Source of the DNA: Heliopora coerulea
Taxonomy: Eukaryota > Cnidaria > Anthozoa > Scleralcyonacea > Helioporidae
Reading direction: 5' to 3'
Length of the DNA stretch: 64,000 nt
NCBI GenBank assembly: GCA_030142905.1
Contig: JASJOG010000171.1
Span: forward strand, 310,001 to 374,000
Made by a program: the position numbers and the translations under genes. Positions 45,801 to 56,701 of the stretch are shown here, one piece after another. The notes beneath the pieces were generated by a model. The model worked only from the letters and a program-made list of their open reading frames with translations. It ran no database searches and was not told where the DNA came from. The first letter of the stretch is position 1; every line of letters starts with the position of its first letter.

Positions 45801-46809
45801 AGCATTTTTGCCCAAAGTTTCGACAACTTCAACGAACTGGTTTTTTTGTGTGTGTGTGTTTACATTATTATGTTTCTCTTCGTCTACTCCTCTTATCGCA
45901 TCACTCCTTACCCTTTTCATTTCTTTTCCCGTTTTCTCAAATATCCATTTCGACTTTGTCTCGAATTTCAGTCACACTTTTATACCAAATAGTTGCTCCA
46001 TGTTTGCGAGATTAGCATGTTCGCGGGACCACAACGACGTTTGGTCAAGGTCATGAATTTTCTGGGTTTTTTCAAGATCTCCCACGAAGTCATGTGTCTA
46101 TAATCAGCACCAGCACCATCATCATCGCCATAACAGCCAGAATCACAGTCACGATCATGATCACTATCTTCATCGCCATCATCATCACCAGCCTCATCTT
46201 TATCACAATCGACAGCACCAGCGTTAGCACTAGAACCTCTACTGTCTATACCATCATCACCAGCACCACTACCAGCACTAGGACCATTGTAATAATCATC
46301 ACCATCACATCCTTCATCACCATTACTATCGCCTGCTTCATCATAATCACAAGCATCATCATCACCAGCATTAGTACCTTTCCTGTGTAATATGACCAAC
46401 ACCAGCACCAACACCATCACTGTTTCCACTATTATAACCATTAGCAGAACCACTACAAGTATCATTTTGATTTTAATCAGATCATGCCTTTGGTAACCAT
46501 GAAAATTTGAATTGCATTTTAGGCCAGCATCCTGGGCAACTTGCTCCCCGGGATACTTCCTGAATGGTTTGTATCGCACAGCTGGTCATAAACTTCACAA
46601 TATTGAGAAAGGAAAATGTTGTAAGCCTGAAGGTTTTCCAGACGGCTACACGGATTGTTACGAACAAGACGTCTCTTCGAGTTTTAACGAGATTGACAGG
46701 AGTATTTGCGTTGCAAATGGATACCTTGTCACGGGGAATTTATCGGGACCGAAACGGAAATGAGCTTAACAACATAAGTAAACTGAAGTGCTGTACTGTA
46801 TCGCCTTGA
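39824..46809 (+). CDS. Secreted cysteine-rich repeat protein gene, six exons
   Basis: Model built from splice sites and phase. Exon 1, 39824-39833 (ATG, phase 1 donor GTCAGT). Exon 2, 40247-40305, gives a hydrophobic signal peptide (GKILFLTLWVMAVL). Exon 3, 42792-42857, 22 codons, phase 0. Exon 4, 42985-43032, 16 codons, phase 0 (QFGIEQADNAQ). Exon 5, 44658-44846 (KGWSLCPSTNLFIKGFYR ... ENAKCC), ends in phase 2. Exon 6, 46523-46809, completes the codon and ends TVSP-stop. Exons 5-6 encode three repeats of about 40 residues: C-x8-F-x5-S-x-C-x5-F-x-x-G-x-Y-R ... K-C-C. I recall similar repeats in uncharacterised cnidarian proteins. The exon 5 acceptor is the weakest junction. One extra base in AAAA (44715-44718) and one in GGGG (46733-46736) break the frame: either a young pseudogene or assembly errors. 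Function unknown; probably extracellular. Confidence 0.6.
40540..40905 (+). repeat. LINE-like 3' end in intron 2
   Basis: AATAAA at about 40865 is followed by a TTGAATTGAATTTGAATTGAATTC tail-like repeat (40878-40901), the kind of 3' tail carried by some L2/CR1-type LINEs. The coding text before it (40506-40712) is not recognisable. Confidence 0.45.
41233..41568 (-). pseudogene. Mobile-element ORF C-terminus in intron 2
   Basis: 111 codons on the minus strand with FGTNGGTGNECKLFLSSLAD and ITWLRTRISFEILRSVHTC followed by VRGSR. This resembles a C-terminal segment common in repetitive anthozoan ORFs, which I associate with retroelement polyproteins. I cannot name the family. It lies antisense in intron 2 of the cysteine-rich gene. 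Confidence 0.45.
42601..42759. mobile_element. 159-bp hAT-type MITE, perfect 8-bp duplication
   Basis: Terminal inverted repeats CAGGGCCGCCGAGAG / CTCTCGGCGGCCCTG (15 bp, perfect) are flanked by CACTTATA at 42593-42600 and 42760-42767. GC-rich interior without an ORF. It sits 32 bases before exon 3 of the cysteine-rich gene, so it may affect that splice site's context. The perfect duplication suggests a recent insertion. Confidence 0.92.
46085..46470. repeat. Imperfect (ATCACC/ATC)n microsatellite in intron 5
   Basis: Diverged CACCATCATCATCGCC-like triplet runs. Thr/Ile-rich and Asp/Gly-rich frames over it are artefacts. It ends about 50 bases before the exon 6 acceptor. Confidence 0.9.
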
Positions 46810-47540
46810 CTATATAAACAAGATTGTTCTTCAACTACATAATAACTTAGGTAGGTATGTAATTCAGAAGCGCAACTATTAGGGAATTGGGGGTATCACA
46901 ACTTCCGCCTTTTCTATGACAAGTGGTACATCTGCCCTGTTTGTGAGGGCTTTTGCCCACATTTTTCAAAACCATGTGGACTTATTACACTTATAAAGAT
47001 CAAAAGCGTCTTAACAGCGGCTTGACATTGCCGTCCAACTCTTGCCCTTCGAATTTCCTTGTTGAGCCCATGCAAATTACCGGGCGCAATTTTTCAGTGC
47101 AATGGGGTAAATTCGCACATTATTGAGGAATTCCCGAACAGGGGACAGGGACTCTGTTACTGTAGTTAGACGGACTGGAGCAAATAATAAGAAAATCCGG
47201 ACATCTAGGCGGCATATCAATTACTCACAGTCAAAGCTATACCAGCAATGAAAATGGACCAGTAAAGTTTGCATTGATAGTAAAAACCTACTTTTTTTTT
47301 GGTCATTTTTTCCGTCACTTTTCAGGTGCAAGTTGCGAAAACATGGTCCACAAACCCTAAGGAAGAGGGTGTTGGCAGATACGTTAATTACTTACTGCTG
47401 CAGTTACAATAGAATATGTAGTACATACCAATACTTGTAGAATTACAAATCAATAAGATTCAATGAACAATTAAATTTTTCTCACAGCGTTAACGTGTAT
47501 AACTTCTCTGTCCATTGACTCTTTTAAAACTTGAAAAAAG
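46810..47540. other. No supported gene
   Basis: 3' flank of the cysteine-rich gene; no clear polyadenylation signal noted and no frame of interest. Confidence 0.5.
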
Positions 47541-47544
47541 TTGC

Positions 47545-47634
47545 AAAACTGATGAAATATCTCTTGAACATAGTAAATGGGGACATTCGAAAGTCAATTT
47601 GTAAAATGAAAAATTTCTTGAAAGTACTCAACAA
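47545..47634 (+). pseudogene. Exon 5 remnant of the cysteine-rich gene (copy C)
   Basis: AAAGTCAATTTGTAAAATGA and the junction CTCAACAA|GTAAGC, followed by CAACGTTTGGCTT, match the end of exon 5 and its donor (44796-44870: AAAGTCAATTTGCAAAACTG, TTCGACAA|GTAAGT, AACGTTTGGCTT). Cysteines upstream are gone. It marks a third, nearly erased tandem copy. Confidence 0.55.
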
Positions 47635-47942
47635 GTAAGCTCAATGCAACGTTTGGCTTAATTCTTTTCGATCTGCACCCGACTTATCAATTTTAAACTT
47701 TTACTCTTCCTAATGCCAGACGATTTTACTCGTCAAGAAGAGCCTTCCCTTGAAGACGGGACGTCTTTGACAGAAGAGTTAAAATTTATCATTCCCAAGT
47801 GAATTCGATGAATTTTTACCTCTTCATAAATTTCAATGATGTTAATCTCAAATTGTTCTATATTTTCATCGATATGCAAGCTTTAAAAGAATTAAACTGT
47901 GTCCAAAACTTCTTGTTAGCAAAAGGACAGGTATAAATTTTG

Positions 47943-48016
47943 ATAAACACGAGAATACGTTTTTTTTTGAAAATGTCATAAGTCTTGCCGAAACATGTCT
48001 TTAAAAAGTATTCTCG
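47943..48016. repeat. Small inverted repeat with GAAACATGTC
   Basis: AAACACGAGAATAC and its inverse GTATTCTCGTGTTT lie about 45 bases apart. Between them is CTTGCCGAAACATGTC, the same 3' core as the hammerhead-like motifs in the foldback at 21.4-22.3 kb. Possibly a terminal-repeat scrap. Confidence 0.5.
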
Positions 48017-48119
48017 TGTTTACAAAGTTTATAATTAAACTGTGACCTCTACATTCGTCGCTACGATATCAGGAATTGGAAAACTTATTGGAAACCAACA
48101 AGTTTAAGTACTAAGACTG

Positions 48120-48265
48120 ACAGGGTGGCGCACCAAGTGGCCAAAGCATGGAGTCTGTACCCTGTTTCCCAGAGTCAGCAGCCCAACCAGTGCGCCAACA
48201 GCGCGGACAGCCGGCACAACTGCCTCGGAGCCCGCGCCACGCGAGGGACCAGCTGCCGGCCGTGT
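48120..48265. repeat. GC-rich island, possible SINE fragment
   Basis: Clearly GC-richer than its surroundings. GGTGGCGCACCAAGTGG and AACCAGTGCGCCAAC form an inverted pair as in a tRNA-like acceptor, but no B box is found. Identity uncertain. Confidence 0.3.
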
Positions 48266-48723
48266 TACGTTAATCCACTAATTTTCTTCAATGATGTAGG
48301 ATAGATTGATATCAAACATATTCAAATAATTTATAACAGTCAATAAATGCCATTTATACAATATGAATGCGTGTAAAAACGTGTTCCAAATTCACCCGCC
48401 TATGACGTCAGAAAAGTTTAAGCTCGTCGAGATACCACCTTCCCCAGGGCTCATCTTGGCTCTCAGCGGCCCGAGCCCAACCATTTGTGCTCAAACGACA
48501 TTAGCTTATTTAGGTTTACCTTTTGATATCCTTCAGTTTCACTTTTTGATATTGTTTGATAATACCGAGTTTTGGTAATATTGGTCTTATTACTCTCCAT
48601 CACAGTTTCATTACATGAAGCTATATGTTTATATTAATTTCGTGGCAACAGGAAAACCAGGCGGGAATCTTAGGCGAAGTATGAACACTAATGCCTAGGG
48701 TATAACGCAGAGTAAAGCCATAA

Positions 48724-49640
48724 CAATTGATAATTTAAAGCATAATTTATTGAACAGGCAACTAACATTTCGCCTGGACAAGCGACATCATCAGTGTGAT
48801 ATGCACTGTGACACTGGAAATAAGGTCAAAATATTACCGCTTACATTCGTCTTTTTTTTTTACTTAAACGTAAGTCTTCAAGATGTTGTTTTTCGGACAT
48901 TGTTTCTTACTCTATTTCCTTAAATTGTCAGCTGGTAAAATAAAATATTCTGGTAGCTTTGCTTCATCTTCTTCTGATTTAAAGGAATTTAGTGTTGACC
49001 AATTTATCGTAGACAAGTAACGGGCCAAGTTGATCTATTTTGCTTGGACTTAAGTCCCTAGTACTGATTTTGATTGATTTCTTTGGGATTTTGTTTTTTG
49101 GTAAGACAGAAATAGTTCCGTGATCCGAAAGACCAAATTGGAAAGATTTATTGCCTTTTCGTGAAGCTGATGATAAATTGTTGAGGATCTTTTCTAAGAT
49201 GTTATTACCTCAGGTAGAAAATTTGACTAGTTTTATTCTAAACTGACGTCGGATTGGTAGAGTATTGAGCTGATAACATGTCCTGATAATATAATGTCAC
49301 ATTTAGGAAATTTGTTTCCGATGGCCGAGGAAGAATTAAGTAATTACTCAAACACTGTGGTGTTACTGCTGCTTGGGGGTTAGTATATTGTACCGATAAC
49401 AATACAAGGAATTCTTCTCGAGAGTCTTTTTCGACGAATTTATTTCCCAAAGTACTTCTTCGTTGTGTGACTAGGTTGACCAAACTATTATATTGAATTT
49501 CTTCACGAACATGCCTAAAAATTCCTCGATGAGAAGTATGTTCACGATCTTTACGTAATACTATGTACCCACGTATGTGAACATTGCTGTGTGTCACAAA
49601 TGGTATCACGAAGGGAACTTTCAGTGACATATGTCAGGTC
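48724..49640 (-). repeat. Penelope-type 3' end, upstream part unrecognised
   Basis: On the minus strand 48794-48762 reads CTGATGA, TGTCGC, a loop, GGCGAAATGTTAG. This parallels the hammerhead-like end at 27672-27705 and its GTTAG continuation. The 130-codon minus-strand frame upstream (49238-49630) shows no motif I recognise, so the body of the element is unproven. Confidence 0.4.
48762..48794 (-). ncRNA. Hammerhead-like core
   Basis: CTGATGA, possible stem II CGC/GCG with a 9-base loop, then GAAAT. The stem is short and overlaps the GAAA box, so folding is uncertain. Confidence 0.35.
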
Positions 49641-50233
49641 AATGTCTCAATCCAAAACGAAAGAGCGACCTTTCTCGACTATTATAATACGAACAAAGTT
49701 ATTTAAATTGGCATTAGGTGGGTTGTAACTAATCCCTTAAGATTCACAAGACAATGATACGGCGGCCATGTTGGTTTCACATACAATAGAAGTTAATGAG
49801 ATTCTTTTGTGAAAGTTCATTTAAGATGGCTGTCATGACGTCACATGCACATCACCTACTCGGTGAAGATGAGACTGAGACGATACACACTGTGAGTTGG
49901 CTGCTGGAATAGATTGAAAGTAGAAGATGACCGTTAGGCTTAGACACAAGTTACTCGGCAACTTTTTGGCTACTTTTGACATTTTGGGCAACTTGTGATA
50001 TTTTCGGCAACTTTTCTTAGCTCTAGCAACGTTAGTTTAACATACAGAAAATATTTATAAATATATGATATAAGGGTCTACTTTTAATTGATATGACTTA
50101 TTTTATTTCCTTAAGGAACGTATAAATGATTTACAGGGTGGGTGAAAAGGGCTTTCTGTGGTTTTTTAGGTCAACTGAGCTGCCTGTGGTTTTTAAGGTC
50201 AGCAGTATCACCAATAAGAGCGCGTTTTTCAAA
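49641..50233. other. No gene; short GGCAACTT repeat
   Basis: Three GGCAACTTxTxxxxxTTTT units at about 49957-50020. Otherwise the likely 5' flank of the hAT-type pseudogene. Confidence 0.5.
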
Positions 50234-52502
50234 ATGGCGGCTAATGTTTATTCCAACCCTGACCTTTTCGACCTCTCTTCGGATGACAATTATCCTACTG
50301 GAGAAGCCCAAAGGCTTGGAGGAAACCTGAGTGTTCCAGATAAGGCTGTTATTTCAAGAAAGCGGAAAATTCAGACGAATCCAGCTGGAAAAAGTCGCTC
50401 TACTCGTGGCAAAAATGACCCAAAAGTGAGTGCGTGGCAAAGAGTCCAACAACACAAAAATAAACATCTTACTGTCACAGAAGGTAACCGGCTAAGATGT
50501 GATGCTTGTAAGGAAACTATAAGTAAGAAGAAGAACACTGTTAAAAAGAACATTACATCTGAAAAGCACGTTCAAGCTAAGAAAGCTATAGAAATAAGCA
50601 AGAAGAAAGACCGGTCACTTCTGCAATTTCTTGCGAAGAATGACAAAGCGAACAAACCAAAAGGTGAGACATTCACTCACGATATGAGAGTTTATCGCTT
50701 CGACTTGGTTGAAAGTTTTCTAGCAGCCGGAATCCCTTTTACAAAAATTGATTGCTTGCGTTCGTTCCTGGAGAAGTACGGACATAGACTGACTTCACAG
50801 ACTCACCTAAGATAGTTAATCCCCTCTGTCCACGAGAAAGAAAAGGAAAAGCGGAAGACGGAGCTTTCTGTGGCACAGGCATGCTCCGTTATTTTTGATG
50901 GAAGCACACATCTGGGTAGGGCTCTGGCTATAATAGTGCGATTCGTGGACAGTGAGTGGAATGAAGTTTATATGTTAGATGTAAGAGAGGTTAAAAATAT
51001 CTTAAGATGATAAATGAATGATCGTCAAGCCCTATACTCAGAAAAACGATTTCTGACCCCCAGATGGGGATCGAATCCGGAACCTTCATATATAGTGGCT
51101 TCCGCTTAGGTCGCTCATAGATGTCGAACTTGCACCTTGGCTCTCCATCTGAGTCTTCGTAGCTCAATGGTTAGAGCGTCTCACCGGTCATCAGAAGGTT
51201 GCGGGTTTGATCCCCTATCTGGGGCTCAGTAATTGTTTTTCTGAGTATAGGGCTTGACGATCATTCATCTATCATCTTATGTGAGTGGAACGTTCAACAA
51301 AGATTGGTAAGGCTTCAAACATTGGCGAAGAGCTTAAAAGCAAATGAGCTCGCCTAGTGTCTGATTAAGGGCTTAGCAGCGGATTTCGCTATTCGTTCCG
51401 ATGATTTACTTACTGCCATGAAAGATGGGACAGCTGTCAACCAGGTAATATTGCAGCAAGTGAGATTCTATTTTCCACAGCTGCTCGATGTAAACTGCTT
51501 CTCGCACACTATCGATAATGTTGGGAAGCATTTCGAGTTCCATGATCTTGATACATTTGCACGTTACTGGGTGAGCATGTTTTCACATAGCCCTGCTGTA
51601 AGCCTTGCCTGGAAAGCTAGAACTGGGACAACAATGCGGTCCTTTAGCCCAACTCGATGTGGAGCAAGTGGGAAGTGTTGAAGCAAGTAATGGAGTACTT
51701 CGCAGATGTAGAGCCCTTTTTAAGGGAGAATGAACATCTTGCTCCTGCTATTAGGAGGCACTTTGTGGAGATCTTTGACAATCCAAATAACGCTGCAAAT
51801 CTTGTATTAGAACTGGCAGCTTTGGTAGATGGAGGAGCCCACTTTGTTTCGGATACTTACTATTTGGAAGGGGATGGGCCCCTAATATTCACCAGCTATG
51901 GACGCTTAGCTACTGTGTCCCATTCTGTAGAAATAGATGCATACCCAAGTGTTGAGGGAGTGGCTCGCCGTCACGCAAATGGCAACATGCCTGTTTACAA
52001 TCGATTCGTAGCCAACGCAAAGGCCTGCATAACTCCAGGGTTACGGTTTTATCAAAGGAAGTTTAGTCAAGAGTTTCATGATCTTGTCTGTGCCTTTAGA
52101 AATGCCAGATTGTGCTGCCTGGTTCAGGTGCAACAGCTTCGTCCTACAGCCGCTTCTTTTCACGAACTGAGGAATTTTAGCTTCCTTGACAATGATGCAG
52201 TCATTACTGGAAATTCCGATGAGCTTCTGCGTTATCTAGCAAGTGCAGATGGTACACAAACAGAAATTGAATACGAAAAAGTCCAATGGTGGGCAAGGCA
52301 TGAAGCTAGTCTGCCTAACTGGCCATCGGTTCTAAAGAAAATGCTTCAGGTGCAGCCACGTTCTGCCTCCGCTGAACGAGTTTTCAGCATTATGAAAAAC
52401 TTTTACACAGACCAACAGGAGAATGCCTTAGAGGAAATCGTAGAGGCGTCAGTGATGCTATTGTACAATGGTAACCTGAGGAAAAAGCTCTTGGTCCCAT
52501 AA
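50234..52502 (+). pseudogene. hAT-family transposase, broken by a SINE insertion
   Basis: From the ATG at 50234 (context AAAATGG) the order is: an acidic N-terminus (DLFDLSSDDNY), a basic stretch, a BED/CGGBP1-like zinc finger (LRCDACKETISKKK ... SEKH, about 50494-50565), then YGHRLTSQTHLR and a TAG stop at 50813. The frame then continues with SVIFDGSTHLG (first catalytic Asp), is interrupted by a 319-bp SINE, resumes with EWNVQQRLVRLQTLAKS, has a second TAG at about 51357, then LLDVNCFSHTIDNVGKHF. One base is missing in what should be TGGTGG at about 51656. The last frame (51657-52502) runs to the hAT dimerisation block RSASAERVFSIMKNF. It resembles ZNF862/CGGBP1-type hAT proteins. Two nonsense codons, one deletion and one insertion make it inactive. 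Confidence 0.85.
50962..51280. mobile_element. Palindromic tRNA-SINE pair with 10-bp duplication
   Basis: GTGAGTGGAA at 50952-50961 and again at 51281-51290 is an exact duplication flanking 319 bp. Inside, a minus-oriented copy (51005-51150) and a plus-oriented copy (51150-51280) share ATGATCGTCAAGCCCTATAC and its inverse. The plus copy holds the tRNA head (A box TAGCTCAATGG; B-box-like GGTTTGATCCC). Removing it restores the reading frame across SEWN/VQQR in the hAT gene. Confidence 0.85.
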
Positions 52503-53017
52503 ATGACTGTCTATATGCAGAATCAGTTAATGATACTAGTCCACTACAATGGAAAAATGAGGATTCTTGTACATCTAACAGGCTATTGTGACCGAAATCT
52601 GGCCAGTTTTTATTTGTAATCTAGTTTTCTTACAAGAAAGAAATATGATTGTTGATTTGTTGTTAAGGAAACGCTATCTAAAGAAATGAATCGCAAATAA
52701 AAGCAATTCTGCATGATTTAGTCCGCACCAGTACCTACACTGTGAAAAGTATTATTATATGGCTGGCGCTACTGCCGGTGAAATGGAGCATTCTGATTGG
52801 TTGAGATGCTCTGACTGGCAGTCATTACTTTACCGTAATGCACCGGTCCATTACGGGAACTGGTTTGCATCAGCAGATGTTTAGAGCTTGTTTTCGCCAA
52901 CGACTCAGTATTTTTTTATTTATTCGTCTGCCTCTTTGATTAAAGTCATCGTGGAAAAGATTTAATCAAGTCATAAGCAGTTTGTTTTTAGTTAATCCTT
53001 GGTAAAATGTAGCTGAA
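52503..53017. other. 3' flank of the hAT pseudogene
   Basis: AATAAA at about 52696 may have served its transcript. No terminal repeat identified. Confidence 0.4.
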
Positions 53018-53200
53018 CCTCGTTTTTTGAATCTACCTATGCTAGGTAGATTCAAACCAGGCAATGCTCTTCTCACACCTGACATATATAACTTTAAACA
53101 GATAACTGCACGAAGCCGGAATCGACCCCTAATCACTGTGGTGAGAGACACTTGCACTTCCGCTGTGCCCCTATTCTCCCACCCCATCGTTTATGAATCT
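53018..53200 (-). repeat. tRNA-derived SINE next to a 31-bp palindrome
   Basis: 53026-53056 is a perfect palindrome (TTTGAATCTACCTA around TGC). The minus strand from about 53195 to 53100 has a tRNA-like head with GGTCGATTCCGGCTTC as B box and GGCACAGCGGAAGTGC as an A-box-like part. As at 3346-3495, a hairpin sits next to the tRNA head. Confidence 0.5.
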
Positions 53201-53656
53201 TTAGAGAACATGCCATGAGCTGAACTGCTGAATTGCTGATCCACACTCTAAGTTTGTCGAATACGATTGTTTGTCCTGATGGGTTAGCTATGGCCCCTCC
53301 AGCCTTCAAGGTGGACCCGCAGCATAGCATTTTGTTTCTCCAGTATAGAGGTGCTCTTACTTCCCTATAGGATGTAATGACCTAATAATATAAACTAGTA
53401 AAATTATGGCGATAGTGTCAAGATAACAAAAAATCAATTCTTTTTGCGAAGTGACAGCTCAAGAATCGTGATTGCTTTTGTTGCCAACAAAAACTTGTTT
53501 CGTTCTCAATGTCTTAAATGTCAGCATATCATGTACAGTGTAGGTCCTTTTCTTGACATACTCCTCGACTTTTGTGTACAGTTGTTCCCTTCATATGATA
53601 CATCGCCTCTACTTAGGATTTCTTTTAAAAAAGACTTTGCTGTCATTTAGAGGCTG

Positions 53657-54048
53657 ATTACATGAGACTGGTACGAATTCAGACCGGTACCAAAGTAAAA
53701 ATTGTCTGAAATGTTGGCATGAGACCGAAATGAATCTAATTTCATATTTTAACAAATATTTTAGACCGGATTCCGAGATTCCGTTACTGGCAACAATGCC
53801 TTTCTCCTTCTTTGCCACTAGAGTGCTTGATCTGGAGGGACGTCGAGTTTTCTTGAAGAATATTACGTACCGGACCGAGTTCGAACCCATCTGAACTCAT
53901 TGGTGTGTGTCCAGCACTAGAAATGAGTGAATCTTGTCCGAGCTTATTTTTCGAGCAGGTCTCACGTAAACTAAAACAAGAATTTGTCTAGGGAGCGATC
54001 TTAAGTCGTGTCAGCCTTACTTCGTACCGGTCTCACGTAATTATCCCA
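53657..54048. mobile_element. MITE with GAGACYGGTACGAA ends
   Basis: Left end ATTACATGAGACTGGTACGAA and right end (inverse) ATTACGTGAGACCGGTACGAA differ at two positions. Interior without an ORF beyond chance (a 93-codon minus frame overlaps it). Target duplication not resolved. Confidence 0.75.
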
Positions 54049-56437
54049 TTAGCCAGTTTAGTAAAAAGTGTTTTCTGAACCTGTTACAACATTGGTCTTT
54101 TTTTATATCAGAGACGCATTATAAATCTTGACGAACTTGGGCAAGCATTTTGTAGTTCGTCGGGTAATACTTCTTCTATGGTTTAGAGACTGGTTTTGGA
54201 CGCATTATGCGCCCAGTCGAATTATCTTCTGTAATGCATCTTGAAAAACGAACTAAACAAGATAATTCATTTGGACGGATAAAGCACCTTGTGCCCATCT
54301 TTGTGCTATAGACGTGCAACGAGACAAACTGCAAAATTTTTGCCCAAGTTCGTCCAGATCATGCTGCTGAGAAAAGTTTTTCCTTAACAGACCTTGGGTG
54401 TATACAACAAACTTTTAAGCTGTGAAATTTGAACTAGATTTTTCAACCAAAAAAAAAACGAAACCAGAACAACAGATTAACTGGTAATCCTGGATTAGCG
54501 CTAATCGCGCTTTGAAGAACCGGAGTCTGGTCCACATGGTGTGATTGTCGCTTACAATTGTAAGTCCTGGTGTATGTGATTCAGTTACAACAACATTCAA
54601 CAAGGACGGGACCATTCGTAGGTACTATTTACGTTATGAGCAGCAGTGTTGTACTGGATTTGCTAGCGCGAGCTGAAGGAGAGTGATTGCGTATGTCCGA
54701 TATACAACACCGACGCAATATTGTAAATTACTTATAGTGTGAATAAACGTAAACATTCGTGTTCTTCAAAAATGGGGAAGATTCCAACCATTTTAGCTGA
54801 GATAATAGCTTGAAAAGTTCATGTAAATAGGTGATTGTATCCCTTGATAAGTAGAACACGTGTGGTTGTATCATATTTACAACAACTGATTAAACTTTAA
54901 ATTCTTTTGTTTTGTTTTTTTTCTTGATGAATTATTAATGAGTATTAAAATCAAATAGTTAGCATGAATTTGTACTCTTAAGACTTAATTCACACACCAG
55001 GGTTAACAAAATCCTATGCAACAGTCAGGCTCCATCTTGTAAGAGGGACATAACATTTCGAGTGAAGATTTTCGCTCACTATGGACAGAAATAAGCTACC
55101 ATAATTCTGCTTTTTTGATGGTAAGAGCAATGCATTTGGTTGTGAGTCACTCGCTTATTAATCTTATAGATTCTCCCTTTTGATGCAATTGATGGTTTGC
55201 ATTGCCCTTGAAAGTAAAATTAAAAGTAAGAATAAGACAATGAAAATTGATCACTGCCTCCAATGAATTATGATACCATTCCCGATTGTGTTCTCGGGAT
55301 TAAAAATTTGTACTTTTCCCTTCCTTTCTCTTCCTTTCGCATCATAATGGACTCTGTTCTTGCACGTGGCGATTAACTTGGGCTACATTAATGTTTTTTT
55401 ATTACCTGTTCCACCCCCATATCCTTTTGCTAATAAATAACAGTAAAAATGGCAAAAACATGTCTCGTTAACTTCATGAGCTAGTCATTAATATGTATCG
55501 CCTTTTTATTGCTTGGAATACCTTAGATCCATGTTCTTCTTTCATCGCATCCTCTCTTATACACAGGCTTCTCTTTCTCTTGCTACCTCTGCATTGAGAG
55601 TTGGCAGTTTTACAGCATTTTTTTGTCAGTTATGACCGCAAAGAAAAAATTTTCGACCTCTCTGCCTACACAGCATTTAATTTCACCTGTTTACATAACG
55701 TACGTGATATGGCGTGGGATGGTAGCCAGAAGTGCGAAGGCCTAAACAGGTGTACGAAATGTAATATCCTATTCATAGAACCAAGCATGTTTAAAATTGT
55801 TTTGACGGAGCTGTTGGAGCTATTTTAAGTATAACACTTTTGATAAGAGCTAGTCTACAGATTAAATTCTCTTACCGACCGTCTCATGTGTGAAAGCCAG
55901 ATCAAAAGAAAAACAACAATCAGGACAATCAAGACATCATTTTATCACCTGTTATCTCTCTTCCATAAGTATTATTACCCGATTTGGCCAATCAAAACGG
56001 AGAATTGCGCAGCCCAACACTTCCTAACGCTCATTCAGTGCCAGACACAAAACGGGAGACGATTGGCCGTTCTGTCATCACAAAGTCCAATGCATATTTA
56101 CATAAGAAAACGTATAATTTTAGTTACAAATAAGCTATATTCCTTTGTAATTTATTAAAACCTATTTTACCCAAGGATTTTGTAGCTCTGGATACGTTTT
56201 CTTTTGTTAACGAACTTCATAGTATAAAAAATTCATCTAAATTTATGATTTCTTTTGATATTTAAATAAACTTCTATATATGTATTTGCATAAGTATTGT
56301 ATAGTTGTTTTCCGGGGATTCTACTACAGTCAAACGCACGTACCAGATCTAATACAGAAAATGCGCGAAAACTTTGTCATTATTACAGGAAATAGCCAAT
56401 AAAAAGCATAGTCCACGTTTGACATCAAGGAGCTTAT
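54049..56437. other. No supported gene
   Basis: AT-rich with short frames (the longest 90 codons at 55886-56158). No splice-supported exon recognised. Confidence 0.5.
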
Positions 56438-56701
56438 AGCCTGGTTTCACACTAGCGACATAAGCATAAGGGCAAGATCAACACGAAAACAGAGCATAAT
56501 ATCTCCTCTGGAACTTGCGAAGATAAAACAACATGAATTTTTCTTTGTTTGGTCTTTTATTCGGTTCTTGGCTTATGCTTGGGCTATGATTGTATACTTA
56601 TACTTACGACGATCCTTATGTCGCACGCTTGACTTTATTTCTTTGTTTTGCCTTTTGTTTTAACCTTATGCTTATATTTTTATTCAAGTCTGAACCAGGC
56701 T
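56438..56701. mobile_element. 264-bp MITE with AGCCTGGTT ends
   Basis: AGCCTGGTTTCACACTAG at the left and the inverse AGCCTGGTTCAGACTTGA at the right. Inner AAGCATAAG / CTTATGCTT pairs recur. Flanked by TAT on both sides (56435-56437 and 56702-56704), a 3-bp duplication. Confidence 0.75.

Noticed and set aside
45980..46579. 199-codon minus-strand frame, Asp/Gly-rich
   Set aside because: Longest 'new' frame in the area, but it is the reverse of an ATCACC microsatellite plus the antisense of exon 6.
48120..48265. Promoter CpG-type island or rRNA piece
   Set aside because: Too short, no rRNA signature, no gene start follows; left as a possible SINE fragment.
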